Below are positions 23,201 through 33,879 of a stretch of 64,000 bases of DNA, one piece after another; within the stretch, counting starts at the first letter, position 1, and the number at the start of each line of letters is the position of its first letter. The position numbers and the translations under genes were made by a program. The notes beneath the pieces are model-generated. The model made no database searches. It was not told the origin of the DNA and worked only from the letters and a program-made list of their open reading frames with translations. Origin of the DNA: Chamaelirium japonicum (Eukaryota > Streptophyta > Magnoliopsida > Liliales > Melanthiaceae); NCBI GenBank assembly GCA_947650365.1, contig OX393550.1, positions 115,116,532-115,180,531 of the forward strand, written 5' to 3'.

Positions 23201-26200
23201 AGAGTTTTAAACACGTTTTTTAAATGCCCGACTAGGTAAAATGGGTCTTTAGGGCCTAAGATCCTATTTTTCCAATAATTTTACTTAGATGCATATCAGA
23301 GGATCTAATGCTAGTATTTAGTTATCTAGTTGGCCACCCCTAGCTGACTTTAAGATGAAAAGAAGGGAGTCACTCTTCATTTGCACAGCGAACAAAGTGA
23401 AAAATGAACAATTGTGGCCTTTCTTTCTTCCCATCTAGCTCAATTTTCTGTAGCATTTCAGATTAAAATTTTGAAAAAAATATAAAAGTTTTTTTCCTCT
23501 TGCTCTTGAATGTGAAGTCAATTTTATTCTATAAATGGAGAATATGAAGTGGTGTAAGATGCTTGAAGGGAAAAAGAAGTTCGAAACTTTGTTTCTTTCT
23601 CCTTCCCTATTCAAATGATAACTGTGGATTCTTTCATTTCTTTTAATTTCTTTCCTATTCAAGCTATATATATGGAATCTATTACTTTCCCTTCCCTGCT
23701 TCTCTTTCTTCTTTTCTTCATAATCATGTAGCTTGATCCATTTGGCTACACCGCTAGGTGGTCCCAAGAAGGAAGCCGGTCATAAAAAGTCCAATTCCTG
23801 GTTGATGCCACTTGAGAGTGTTTGTAATGTAGGTAATATAAGTGCAAGCCTAATGATGGTGCAAGAGATCACTAATCGATGTCCAAGTTAACAATTTTAA
23901 TTATGAAGATCTAACAGCCAAGATGTTGTTATTCAAGATATGTCAAGTAGAGGGCTAGTTATAATAAAGGATCTGAAAAAGGCTCGCACTAACTCCAGAC
24001 AATTCAAAATAATTAAAAGACTAAATCGAGCCGGAATCAGGAGATCCCACATAGGATAAATTTTGAATAGTTAATGACAGTCTTATTCAATCCAAAGGAT
24101 TTCAAATAAAAGCTTTCTACCTCAAGCGGTTGTTCGAAGTTATAGGGTTTCAGATGTGGGGGGAACTATTACAAACCGATAGAATTTTTGTATTTAAAGT
24201 CGAAAGAATTGCTAATTTGAGTGGGTTTTAAGTATGGAACGAACTAACCTAAGTGGTGGGTGGCAGGTGTCACGGTTGCAATCGGCACGGGAGTATCGAT
24301 CAACTGCACTCGAACAAGCAGACGTGCTCGGAGACTCGAGTAGGGCCGAGTGGCGAATAGGTCCAACAATAATTGGGGCTAGGACTACCCTCGGTGAAAC
24401 CGGGTGCTACCATGGGTGCCAGGCGATAGGAAGGGTGCCCCAGTGAGTAGTCGGTCAGGAGATGGGGGTTTTCCAAGAAACAATGACATGAGATTAAAAA
24501 GATCTCGTTCTCTGTTTTTCTCCTCTCACGCGATCAAGAAGCAAAAGGGGGTCGGTGGGGCTTTCTCGCACATAGACGATTGGAGCAGATTTATCGGCGC
24601 CGACATGGGGCCAAGAAGGCTGGAGCTGGCAGCTCGAGCTGACAGTAAGGCAAAGTCCTTGGTAAGGACTTGCAGGGCAGAAGCCATGAGCCGGCAGTAT
24701 CGCGAGGAGCCGCGACTAGCAGGCCAGGCAGGGGTGGGTGGAGCGCCGAGCGGGGTTGGCGGTGGCCGATGGGGTAGGGCTGCAACTGGGTTGGTGGATA
24801 GGGCTGGGTCACAGCCTAGGAAGCACAGACACTTCCCTTGGCCTCCCGTACCCGTGTCGGATACCGACACTCGTCGGACACGCATGTGCCGTGTCCCACG
24901 TGCTTCTGGGCGTCGGACACTCGCTGGACATGCACCGAACACGGCGGGTCGACAGGTTGTTCGATATAGGGTCGGATCACAAGCTGCCTTAGAGAATTAG
25001 ATAAGTTGAAGCCAAAACTGATTCTCAGTCGTTCTTTTGTATGTCATTTGGGCCTGAGTGTAATTCACTTGTCAGGCTGGTTGTAAGTTGTAACGGACGG
25101 TTACAATTCAGTTTTGGCTTTAACCTATCTGATCCTCTGAGTTTTCAGATAGGTTGAATCCAAAACTAAAACACAGCCGTTCTTTTCTATGCCATTTAGG
25201 GTTGTATGTGATTCACCAATCGGGCTGGGTGTAACTAATGGTTGCGATTCAGTATGCATAAAATTTTCATTTTAGTTATTTTCTATGAGATTGTTTTGGT
25301 TATTGAAATATATATGAATTATGAACACATAAAATATAAATAAAAAATATTAATTTATTTTGTCGTGTCCTTGTCGTACCCGTGTCCTCTTTTTTTAGGA
25401 TTTGTCGTGTCGGCATACCCGTGTTGTGTCGTAACCGTGTCCCCGTACCAGTGTCAGTGCTTCTAAGGTTACAGCCGAAAGAGGCAGACAAAACCGGTCT
25501 TGGCTAAAGGGGTGACCGGCAAGGCCGGGCTGCTAGCGACAGACTGGTCGATTGGGGTTGGCGAACCAACCAGAGAGATCGGCGAGGTGCGCCGAGACTG
25601 TCGGAGCTGGTGCCGTGACTGATTATCTCGCCGATGATTTTTTTAAAGGGTCTCGTCGGTGGTGGTGTTGCTCTTCTTCTTCCTTTTTTTCCATTTCTCT
25701 GTTGTGATGATATAAATGACAATGATAATGATGATGTGTGGATGATGATGATTGCAATGTCGATGCTAAGGATGTGGCAACGATGGAAGGGAGGGATGCG
25801 TGTGGGGTTGTTAGCCTCTGATGATACTCCGATTCCACACCGGCAAGCCTCACACTCCTCTCCTCGTAGGAAAGTAGTAAAAAAATCATACAGGATTTCA
25901 ATAGCTGAATTCATTCATTAATAATCTCATTATACAAGCCATGGTGTTTATAAAGACTACCCCCATGGATAAACATAAAATCCAACAAGATAAGCATGCA
26001 AGTTTTGAACTCCAACAAACTAACAGATAGTTGAAAATTCAGCCCTAATATATAATTCCAAAAATAAAAAATAAATCTAATAAATAAATATGCAATCTTC
26101 TTGAACTCCGCACATGAGCTAGACCCTTAGGCCGCCAACCAAAGAGGTAGTAGGCGGGCCCTCTTCCTACGATGGCAGGTGTAAACATACGTGACACGCG

Positions 26201-29200
26201 GTGGAGCTCTGGTGCCCCTACCATGTCTTCTGATTTCAAAATGAAGTACATGGGCAAGGGAAAAAATTTTCCACAAGATCAAGACATTTGTGGTTGGTCC
26301 AAAAGATTCCTTAAATTTTCTCAAGAGATTCATACTAAAAAGGCTATCAAGCAGCTTCCGAATAGAACATAGTAAAGTATTAAGGCTCTAATCCAGGAAG
26401 TTCATTCCTGTCATCTTAGACTTTGTCCAAGAATGATGGGGAGAGGAGGAAATAGTAAATACCATATGTGAATTGCTTGGTGTCTACTATGCACTATCAC
26501 GTGTACTCGACTCCATATTAGTGTCGCATTAGGATCTGTCGACCAAGTGATCCAAGACCAACTCAATTCTAAGCAGCGTCCTATGGTATACATAGGACTA
26601 TAGTCTATGTCATTTGCTTGCATCTTCTTAGCCACAGATGCAGAACTAGAAGACTGTTGTATGTATTGTCACCCTCTCTTATGCTAGTAACTTGCACATA
26701 AAGGAAAGGCTGACACAAGTCCACATCAGGGAGTGCAATCCTAGTTGGAGGTGGTGGCATCTCCATGACAAGTAAGACGCAATCTTGTATCACTCTATCC
26801 ATAATGGAGTTGGATTATATTGCATGTTGTGCTGCTATTCAGGAGTTCTATATGCTACAGTAGATTAATGTGAAATGTATTGTGATAAGTTAACTGCACT
26901 TGCATTCATGAAAGAATCCAGATAACATAAACCAAGTACATTGACAGTTGTCATCACACGTTCAAGAGAAGACTAGAGAAAGGAAGTGAGGTTTTCATAC
27001 ATTTTTTCATCATCAAACAATTGTCGATCTACTTTCTAAGTCCAAAGCTTGATATGTCAAGCTCATCTGAAGAGCTTGGGTCTATGTAGAGCTTAATTGA
27101 TATGATTTCATGCTCAAAGAAGTGGAACTTTGTAGATTTGATTGATATGACTGCTTTTCTTTCACAACCCATAATTTCTTTGTACGAAAAAAAAAAATTT
27201 AATGCATGGTCTGACATTGGGCGAATATATTTTGTCACCACTTCAAGGTTGACCTCTTGTCTAAGACTCTTGGCGCGTGAATTGTGAGCAGGGTGATACA
27301 TGTGTCAACGGGTTTAAGTGATCCACATTCAGTGATCAGCGATCCTAGAGTCTTCTAAAAGACACATAAGCCCGTTAAAGTAAGTTGCAGGTATTTCTTT
27401 TTATTTTTGGTTAAGAGTCTTCTTAAAGAAAGCAAGTTTGCAAACTTGAAAATCACAAGTATGAAAATTAACGATCCAAGACAAAACAAGGGATCAAATT
27501 CTACTGATCCTTATCACAATTGATACTAACTTCCTTTAGGACTACAAGTCAGTGTCTTATCAACCATAAACATACTTATTTTGTCTCAACATATTGTGCT
27601 TATGTGAATTAAAACAATGATAATTATTACTATTATGCTATTGTTATGGATTATAAAGATTAATGCATCCATATATCTTTGAATCGCCCCAGCACGGCAT
27701 GAAGCCACTAAGATCCTTGAGTAAACGAGGGATAAAATTCTACTGATCTTGGTCACATCTCACAACTTTTTTCAAGACCTACAAGTCAGTTCCTTATCAA
27801 CCATAAGAATACTTATTTAGCTATTTTGTCTCGCCACGTGCTTATGTCAGGGACGAATCCAGGAATCGAACCTTGGGGGGCGAATGTTAGAAAATTCTTT
27901 GGGGGGCGGGGTATTAAATTTTGTTAAAAATTCAAGGGGGGTGAACTAATATAATTTGAAAACAATCCTAACTAATACTACCATAATAAAGGGTTCTCTT
28001 CCAAATCTAGGGACGCCCCCCCCCCGATCCATCCATGCTAATGTGAATGAGAATAATGATAATTATTAATAATATGCTATTGCTATGGATTATAAAGATT
28101 AATCTATCCATGTATGTTGAACAAAATCTAAATAAGAGTCATTATATAACACTATTAAGTATGTATAGCATAGCATTGAAAAAGAATTTATACATTTAAG
28201 CTATTATAAAATATAGATAACAGTGTTTCTTAAGCAAAAGAAGTGAAGGAATACCCGCAAACTCCATCGCTAGTCATATCAAACCCACCATCTAGAAGTT
28301 CTCCATCATCAGAGTACGTTGGTTTTGCCATATTTGCAAGTTGTTGGTATGAAACCCCATAGGCCATCGATGTCACAATGAGACCAACCCAGTGCTTCCA
28401 AGTGAAAGTAGAATAAAAATATAGCATCCTCACCACAATAAAAATCACCTGCATGAGGACAAGTTTGGCTCATAGAATGCAAAAAATCAATAAAACAAAA
28501 GTAGAGTATTTATAACAAGGAAAAGGAGAAGAAAAAAACAATAATAGGTTGTTTGGTTTCCATCAACAAATAGAAGGAAAAAAAGAAAGCACAAAAAGTC
28601 AAACATTTGCAATAAGAAAATCAATTAATGGAAGCAATGTGGTACACTCATGAAAATGGTGATTTCAGGATATTAATAATATTATCAATTTAATAATATT
28701 AAATTAAGGTTCGGTGATAGTTCTCAACGCAATAAGAAAATAAGAATGTAACCCTTATCATGGAAAAGACGAATGCATGCAGTGAGCTTGGGCCTTCCAG
28801 AATGCTGGAAAGGCTCAACCATTTGGGAGTTGAGGAACTCCCGGGTAACCAGGGCAGTCTGACAATCAAAGTTGGGTCTAATAGCATAAAAAGAGTTTCA
28901 ACCAATTATCAGAAAAATCAATAGTCGAAGGTTCATGTAACATTAGGGGTTATAAACAAAACCAAACAATAATCAAATATATTATCAGGAAAATTTAGAT
29001 CTATGGCAATAGGTTTCCAAAGGAGGTTAAAGTTGCAAATAAGATCAGAAACAATGTTTAAAAAGGCGAAAGGCGTACTGAGGCGTTTTTCCTATGGAGA
29101 GGCGAGGCGTAAGCCTCAAGGCGCACCGAGGCGTAAGCCTCGAATTTTTTCAAGGCGTTTTGGTAAAAAAAAAGTTAAAAAAGAAAAAAATCATAATAAA

Positions 29201-31563
29201 TACTATTATTGAATGTGTAATAATAATTGAACTAGATATGCATAATAATCACAATGTGTTAGAAAATATCTTATATGACACGATTGAGGACTCCATCGAG
29301 CAATCTAAGAACAAAATAGAAAGTCAAATTGCTCAAACACACTTAATTCTTTAATATTCAAGATAATAATTAAAGTAGCAACTAACAATTAATAACAAAC
29401 AATAAAATACGAATATAAAACTAACATTGTCAAGATTAAAAAAAAAACAAATACATTATACAAATACATGAGAATGGTAAAATACAAAGAAAAAAACATA
29501 GAAAAACATAGTAGAAGATACAAGATCATGATCCATCCCTCTAAACATGAAACAAATCTTTATCTCTCACAGTCTCATCTGTAGTTGGTAGACGATCCAC
29601 AAAGAAGAAGAATACAACTTCGGAATCAAAATAGGAAAATAAATGAGCACTAGATCTTGATTTTGGGTTTTTGGAGACAATGGGGGTTTCAAAACCTAAA
29701 TAGATCTTAAAGGGTTTATGAGGTTTCAATGGGTGAAAAAAGGATCCATCTGGACGATTTACATATAAAACCCTTAGTGCCCTCCCACACCAAACATTGG
29801 TTTTAACCCCTCCCTGTCCTATGTTTCACGCCTAGTGCAAGAGGCGTACGTCTTGAGGCGCGCCTTAGATGAAGGTGTACTACTGTTAATGCTGAGGCGT
29901 AGGCTTTTTATATGTGGTTGCTGAGGCGTGGGCCTCGAGGCAAGATAGGACCGCCTCACCTTGAGGCGGGCCTCGAGGCGTAAGCCTCAAACGCCTTTTT
30001 AAACATTGATCAGAAAGATCAAACCCGATGTGTGGATGATGCCAGAGGATTTCGAAGACGATCCAGAACTCCCTGAAGCTTTCCGAAAATCACGAACACA
30101 ATAATGTCATCAAAGATTCACACAGAGAGGCCCATGCGAAGCCGAGAGAGGATGTCGATGGCCGAACGGGAATCGGGAAGTCTTATTGGGTCCACGCAGG
30201 GCGAAAGAGTGCTGGCAGGCCGACGGAGGTCACGGTCAGGCCGAGCAGGTAGTACCGAACCAGCTCAGGTAATGCACAGGCAGGCCGGCGAGACCAAGGC
30301 CGATCGGACAAGGCACAAGCAGGCCGACGGGACCGCAGTCGGTCTGGGTCGGGCGCGGAGAGGCTGACAGTGTTGCAGTCGAGCTGGGAGGGCGCAATGA
30401 GGTCGGCGATCACACACACAAGAAGAGAGAGAGATCAGGAGGTGCTTGCCGGCGTCGTTGTCGTTTTGTCGTCGCCGATGAGATCACAAACACGAGTAAC
30501 AGAGATTTTGGCCAAAGGCTAAGGTATCTCTTCAAAGATTTCAGTCAAAGCACTATTCACTTTGCTGTAATTTTTGTTAAAGGGTATATTGGCCTTTCAG
30601 ATAAGACTAAATTAAGAAAGATAAGCTAATTATTAATGGATAAGTATCAAACATATAATTGGCTGATTAGAGGATACCTACGAAAATAAACTAGAGACCA
30701 GACAAGTGAATCGACGAGAGAGACGAACAGTTGCTCTTCTCCCCATGGGCCCTCACCTGTGGGTGAGAGAGGAGGTTGTTTCCCTCTCACCACGTGAAGT
30801 CTTCTCTCCTCTTTCACGTGAACCAAAGGGCTCTCCAAGGCCTTCTCTTTAGACCATATTGAACCCGAAATCAAGGAAAAATCTCGGGGTTCATGGCGGA
30901 TTGAAGGAAAGCTCTATTCTTTGGTATTTCTCGTTTTTTTTCTTTATTTAATATAATCAATCATGCAGGTGTGCAGAAAGTGATTGAAAAATCTGCACAC
31001 AAGCTTATGCGAAATGCATATAAGCCTTATTCTTTCCTAGTGCAGGTTAGCCCTAGTTTCTACATTGCCATTTAGATTTTTTTCTATGTAAAGCACGGTT
31101 CACCTCCTGTTGTAAGAAGTTCAGATTTTTAATAAGTTTCAACTCTTGCTGTGATCTTAGTATGAAAAGACGGCAGCAAAGTGAACGGATGACAAGGTAT
31201 GATATCAAGATCCAATCTTTTGGGTTTATTCACTATCTTTTCATAGTTTCTTTCAAACTACAATCTAAGATCCAGAAATCCAGATAGGAATCCAAGAGCA
31301 GCCTAGGGTTTGGGAAAGTCCCTCAACAAATGGTTTGTAAAAGTATTCAGAATCACAGGATCTTTCAAATCCTCACACTTATCCATCAGATTGATCATAA
31401 ACCGCAAGAGACGGACTAATTAAAAAGTATAAAAGGAATTCAATTGAAGAATTGGACGAGGGTTTTAAAGGATGCGTACGTTGCAAGCGATGATGAGCCG
31501 GAGGAGGTTGAACATGTGCTGCTTGTTCCCCTCCTTCCTCTTCTTCGCTCCCTGGTTCGCCAT
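20254..31563 (-). CDS. TMEM208: TMEM208/SND2-like ER membrane protein (DUF788), 5 exons, 173 aa
   Basis: On the minus strand the exons are 31563-31480, 28448-28255, 22275-22191, 20700-20635 and 20346-20254. All are GT-AG, phases fit, and the total is 522 nt. The protein begins MANQGAKKRKEGNKQHMFNL. It has hydrophobic segments near residues 20-40, 46-63, 94-111 and 115-135, with the hallmark TFTWKHWVGLIVTSMAYGV, YQQLANMAKPTYSDDGELLD and GGFDMTSDGVCGYLHDVIYI. The lysine/arginine-rich tail RKKREKMERKASRGKFVKAR is typical of plant homologues of about this length. The family (human TMEM208, yeast Snd2) sits in the ER membrane and helps target proteins independently of SRP. A (GA)n stretch lies just 5' of the start (31564-31590). 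Introns total over 10 kb and hold transposon remnants, yet all exons are intact, so the gene appears functional. Confidence 0.96.
20412..20563. mobile_element. Foldback element in intron 4 of TMEM208
   Basis: CCATGGTTCGCCCTTTCCCT...CGGTTC at 20414-20440 pairs with GAACCGAGGGAAAGGATGAG...CCG at 20533-20556. The intervening sequence carries ATCACAGCCGTCCG, a word shared with other small elements here (17720-17810, 25080-25230). Confidence 0.65.
21050..21555. mobile_element. Subterminal-repeat element, AAGCTCG type, in intron 3 of TMEM208
   Basis: Many imperfect AAGCTCG/CGAGCTT and GGCTCGTTTAATAAAC words are packed in both orientations over about 500 bp, the texture of non-autonomous hAT-like elements. 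The exact ends were not fixed. Confidence 0.45.
21612..21880. mobile_element. Foldback MITE in intron 3 of TMEM208
   Basis: ACAACTCCCTCACATATTCT...GACATTTAATAAAATTCC pairs with GATTTTATTTAATGTC...AGAATATGTGAGGGAGTTAT, and outer blocks (AATATTGTTATTA... / ...TAATACCAATATT) pair too. A 22-C run followed by CACACACA lies just outside (21891-21920). Confidence 0.7.
22191..22275 (-). other. TMEM208: TMEM208 exon 3
   Basis: This 85-nt exon encodes YLHDVIYITCFIQLMSIISG then KFWWVYLV. It is too short to be seen as a long open frame. The acceptor (TCGCAG) and donor (GTAAGC) are canonical, and it joins exon 2 in phase 2 and exon 4 in phase 0. Confidence 0.95.
22348..22686. mobile_element. Foldback MITE in intron 2 of TMEM208
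   Basis: The ends GGGATTTTTGCATATATACC...ACTAACAAAGTTT and AAACTTTGTTAGTGATATAT...ATACAAATAAATCCC are inverted. Inner ACCATTTTACCCTTGA... and GGGTAAAATGGTCAT also pair. No coding sequence. Confidence 0.8.
22687..24829. other. TMEM208 intron 2, unassigned stretch
   Basis: This is AT-rich up to about 24.2 kb, then GC-richer. It includes a repeated GACTGCTATAA(A/T)ACATGTTTTAA word (23057 and 23161). Open frames at 24234-25000 are not supported by homology or splice logic. Confidence 0.4.
24830..25475. mobile_element. TIR element (TAGGAAGCACAGACAC) with a smaller MITE inside
   Basis: The ends TAGGAAGCACAGACACTTCC and GTGTCAGTGCTTCTAAGG are inverted, with CCGTGTCGGATAC and GTCGTGTCGGCATAC as subterminal words. 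The flanks TCACAGCC and TTACAGCC could be a degenerate 8-bp duplication. Inside, 24996-25130 is a separate foldback unit (AGATAAGTTGAAGCCAAAAC / GTTTTGGCTTTAACCTATCT). A half-copy follows at 25144-25255. Confidence 0.6.
25476..26149. other. TMEM208 intron 2, possible minus-strand LTR fragment
   Basis: The segment around 25880-26010 reads, on the minus strand, TTTATAAACACCATGG followed by AATGAATTCAGCTATTGAAA, which resembles an LTR promoter and R region. No ends could be placed. Confidence 0.3.
26150..27010 (+). pseudogene. Decayed Ty1-copia pol fragment (RT end and RNase H)
   Basis: In broken frames the plus strand gives TCTRLHISVALGSVDQVIQD (compare the CTRPDIxxAVGxVSRF block of copia reverse transcriptase), MELDYIACCAAIQE (compare STxEAEYIAxxxAxKE of RNase H) and KYIDSCHHTFKRR (compare KHIDxxxHFIRE). 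Their order is that of copia pol. The stops and shifts show a dead remnant in intron 2 of TMEM208. Confidence 0.65.
27485..28110 (+). repeat. Tandem duplication, about 245-bp unit, second copy interrupted
   Basis: 27485-27680 and 27728-27846 plus 28037-28110 are two copies: ATTCTACTGATC, ACAAGTCAGT, CTTATCAACCATAA and TATGGATTATAAAGATTAAT occur in the same order in both. The second copy is split by the element at 27848-28036. Confidence 0.8.
27848..28036. mobile_element. Small hAT-like element with 8-bp target duplication
   Basis: It starts CAGGGACGAATCCAGG and ends CCCCGATCCATCCAT. The flanks GCTTATGT (27840-27847) and GCTAATGT (28037-28044) match at 7 of 8 bases. The first copy of the surrounding tandem duplication has the uninterrupted GCTTATGTGAAT, which supports the empty site. 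Confidence 0.75.
29052..30008. mobile_element. Non-autonomous hAT element, CAATGTTTAAAAAGGCG ends
   Basis: The perfect terminal inverted repeat CAATGTTTAAAAAGGCG / CGCCTTTTTAAACATTG is flanked by a perfect 8-bp duplication, ATCAGAAA (29044-29051 and 30009-30016). Both subterminal regions are dense in GAGGCGTAAGCCTC-type repeats. It lies in intron 1 of TMEM208 and has no transposase. Confidence 0.93.
30017..31479. other. TMEM208 intron 1, 5' part, unassigned
   Basis: The GC-rich block 30100-30480 contains repeated GGCCGA/CAGGCCGG words and may be an old LTR fragment. Palindromic CACGTGAAG...CTTTCACGTG occurs near 30790-30830. No coding exon is supported. Confidence 0.35.
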
Positions 31564-31590
31564 CTCTCCTCTCTCTCTCTCTCTCTCGAT
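31564..31590 (-). promoter_or_regulatory. TMEM208: (GA)n tract in the 5' leader of TMEM208
   Basis: On the minus strand the leader reads GAGAGAGAGAGAGAGGAGAG immediately before the ATG. Such GAGA tracts are common in plant 5' UTRs and can bind BPC/GAGA-type factors. A regulatory role here is inferred. Confidence 0.45.
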
Positions 31591-31762
31591 CTCTAACAAT
31601 GGCCCGACCCTGAACGGTTTTTCTATTAAGGTTCGGACCGCTGGCAGCTCCGGTTCAAAGCTTTCAAGTGTAGGCTCAGGGTTTTCTAGTGGACCTCACG
31701 GGCTTGTTGGGTCGCCCAATGTGGAACTGTAAGATCCAAGCCCGCATTGTATCAAAAAATTA

Positions 31763-32885
31763 GGGAAATTTTATTCATACCCCAAAAATCTGTAATTAGC
31801 CCCCGTATCCCTAGCGTTTCTCAATAACTTACTCAACAATCCTTTAATACCAACAATGCCCTTTTTTTAATACCCCAAACCCCAAAGCGCCTGCTCAGCG
31901 TCTTTTGTACCCCAACCCAACCCAATGTTCGTTTAAACTTAGCCCACGCCCAACCCGTCGGGTTGTGCGGGGTGGGTTCGGGTTAACCCGCCCAAAGTCG
32001 GGTTGGGTTCGGGTTGGCCCGCCCAAGTTGCAGCTAGGGGTGGCAATGAGTCGTGTCGTGTCGGGTTCGTGTCGTGTCTAGTTTCGTGTCGTGTCCAAAA
32101 CCCCTAGACCTGGACCCGCCCGTTTAACTAATCGTGTCTATGTCTAGATCCTAAACCCGTACCCGACTCGCTAATAAACAGGTAGATACGATAAGACCCG
32201 TTTACCACCCGGATCTATTCAGTTGACCCGATCCGACCCAATCCGACTTGACCCGACCTGACCCGAAAGACCCACTGATTTTATATATTATAGTATCAGA
32301 TTACTGGTAGACCCGATCCGACCCGACCCGACATGACCTATTGAATACTAAACGGGTCTTCCTGGGTCTACTGTGTCCAGACCCTAAACCCGGACCCGAC
32401 CCGTTTAATAAACGGGTCTATCGTGTCGACCCGTTTACGACATGAACCCGTTTAGCCTTGACCCAGACCCGCTAACTTCGTGTCGGGTCCTGTCGGGTCG
32501 AGGAGAAATGATTCGGGTTGGGCTCGGATTAGCCCGCCCAAATTCGGGTTGGGTTCGGGTTGGACTCGGGTTGGGTTCAGGTTGGCCCGCCCAAGTTGCA
32601 GCTCTACTTTTGCCTTCAAGTATCAGCCAACTGCATGGGGTTTATTTAATAGTGGGGTGTATTCAAGAGTGCATAAAATTGGGATATATTTAAGGGGGTA
32701 TGTGTTTGATTGGGGTATAATCAAGTTGGGGCGGGCCATTCAACTGGGGTGTATTGAAGGTGGGGTGTAAGGGGGAAGGGTATTTTTGGGATAGGAATGG
32801 GGTATGAAAAAAAAAATGGGGTGTATTCAAGTTTGTTGGAAATGGGGGCTAATTACAGATTTATGGGGTATGAATAATATTTCCC
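31763..32885. mobile_element. TIR element (GGGAAATTTTATTCATACCC) with subterminal-repeat elements inside
   Basis: The ends GGGAAATTTTATTCATACCC...AATCTGTAATTAGCCCCC and GGGGGCTAATTACAGATT...GGGGTATGAATAATATTTCCC are inverted. AAAAATTA flanks it on both sides (31755-31762 and 32886-32893). The middle holds a region of dense GGGTCGGGTT/ACCCGAC words starting TAGGGGTGGCAATG near 32035, a hAT-like insertion. GGCCCGCCCAAGTTGCAGC occurs both before (about 32018) and after (about 32586) it. Confidence 0.75.
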
Positions 32886-32894
32886 AAAAATTAA

Positions 32895-33158
32895 GGGTTA
32901 TTTTGACTTTGCCCCCCATAATTTGCCTTGAATTAGACTTTACCCCCATCTTTTCATTAATTAGTCTTTACCCCCCAAAACTAACTATTCCGTCAGCTCA
33001 CCATCTAAGAGAAAGGGTGAGCTGACGGAAAAGAAAATAAAGTTTTGGGGGGTGAGCTGATGGAACAGTTAGTTTTGGGGGGTAAAGTCTAATTAATGAA
33101 AAGAAGGGGGTAAAGTCTAATTCAAGGCAAAATTTGGGGGGCAAAGTCAAAATAACCC
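32895..33158. mobile_element. MULE-type foldback MITE with 9-bp target duplication
   Basis: GGGTTATTTTGACTTTGCCC and GGGCAAAGTCAAAATAACCC are near-perfect inverted ends, and inner arms (CCGTCAGCTCACC...GGTGAGCTGACGG) pair as well. The 9-bp AAAAATTAA stands on both sides (32886-32894 and 33159-33167), the duplication length typical of Mutator-like elements. Confidence 0.9.
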
Positions 33159-33279
33159 AAAAATTAAAAGAATGATCTATGGAGGAAAAGATCGATTCGG
33201 AATCAATGTCCGGTCTGCGATTTATAGGGCTCAGGGGGGACTGTCAAGCCACCGAGTTGTCCCCGTGGACTCCGAGCGC

Positions 33280-33425
33280 ATCGGGGTCCCCCTGGGCTGT
33301 CGTCGTGAGCCCCAGACAAGCTAGTGGGCCCCTGTAGTCTGCTGGGTCCTGTGCTTCTTGTGGGTTCACTTGAACTGCTGAACTCCGAGCTGTTCTCATA
33401 GGGCCCACTTGTGCCGCTAAGGTTA
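33280..33425. repeat. Decayed 40-bp minisatellite related to 10828-11038
   Basis: Units such as GTGAGCCCCAGACAAGCTAG followed by TGGGCCCCTGTAGTCTGCTG repeat with the same period and flanking sequence as the array at 10828-11038. Confidence 0.6.
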
Positions 33426-33870
33426 GGGGTGGCAATGGGTCGTGTCGGGTCTAGTTTCGGGTTGGGTCCAAAACCCCTAGACCCGGACCCGACCTGTTTA
33501 ACTAATCGTGTCTAGATCCTAAACCCGTACCCGACCCGTTTATAAACGGGTAGACCCGATAACACCCGTTAGACCCTTTTACTACATGGGTTTATTCAAT
33601 TGACCTGATCCGACTCGACCCGACCTAACCCGATAGACCCGCTGATAGTATATATTATAGTATCGGATTACGGGTAGACCCGACCTGATCCGAACCGACA
33701 CGACCCGTTGAATTTTAAGTGAGTCTTCCCAGGTCTACCGTGTCTAGACCCTAAACCCGGACCCGACCCATTTATTAAATGGGTCTATCATGTCGACCCT
33801 TTTACGACCCGAACCCGTTTAGCCCTGACCCAGACCTGCTAACTTCGTGTCGGGTCCAAAATTGCCATCA
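33424..33870. mobile_element. Truncated hAT-like element with ACCCGACC subterminal repeats
   Basis: It starts TAGGGGTGGCAATGGGTCGT, like the element near 32035, and is filled with CCCGACCCG/CGGGTC words. The right end, near AAAATTGCCATC, lacks the expected CCACCCCTA terminus, so it appears truncated. No target duplication was found. Confidence 0.6.
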
Positions 33871-33879
33871 GTGTCCCCT

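Noticed and set aside
24234..25000. Open frames of 70-198 codons on both strands
   Set aside because: They overlap a TIR element and GC-rich repeat sequence inside a TMEM208 intron, and show no conserved motif.
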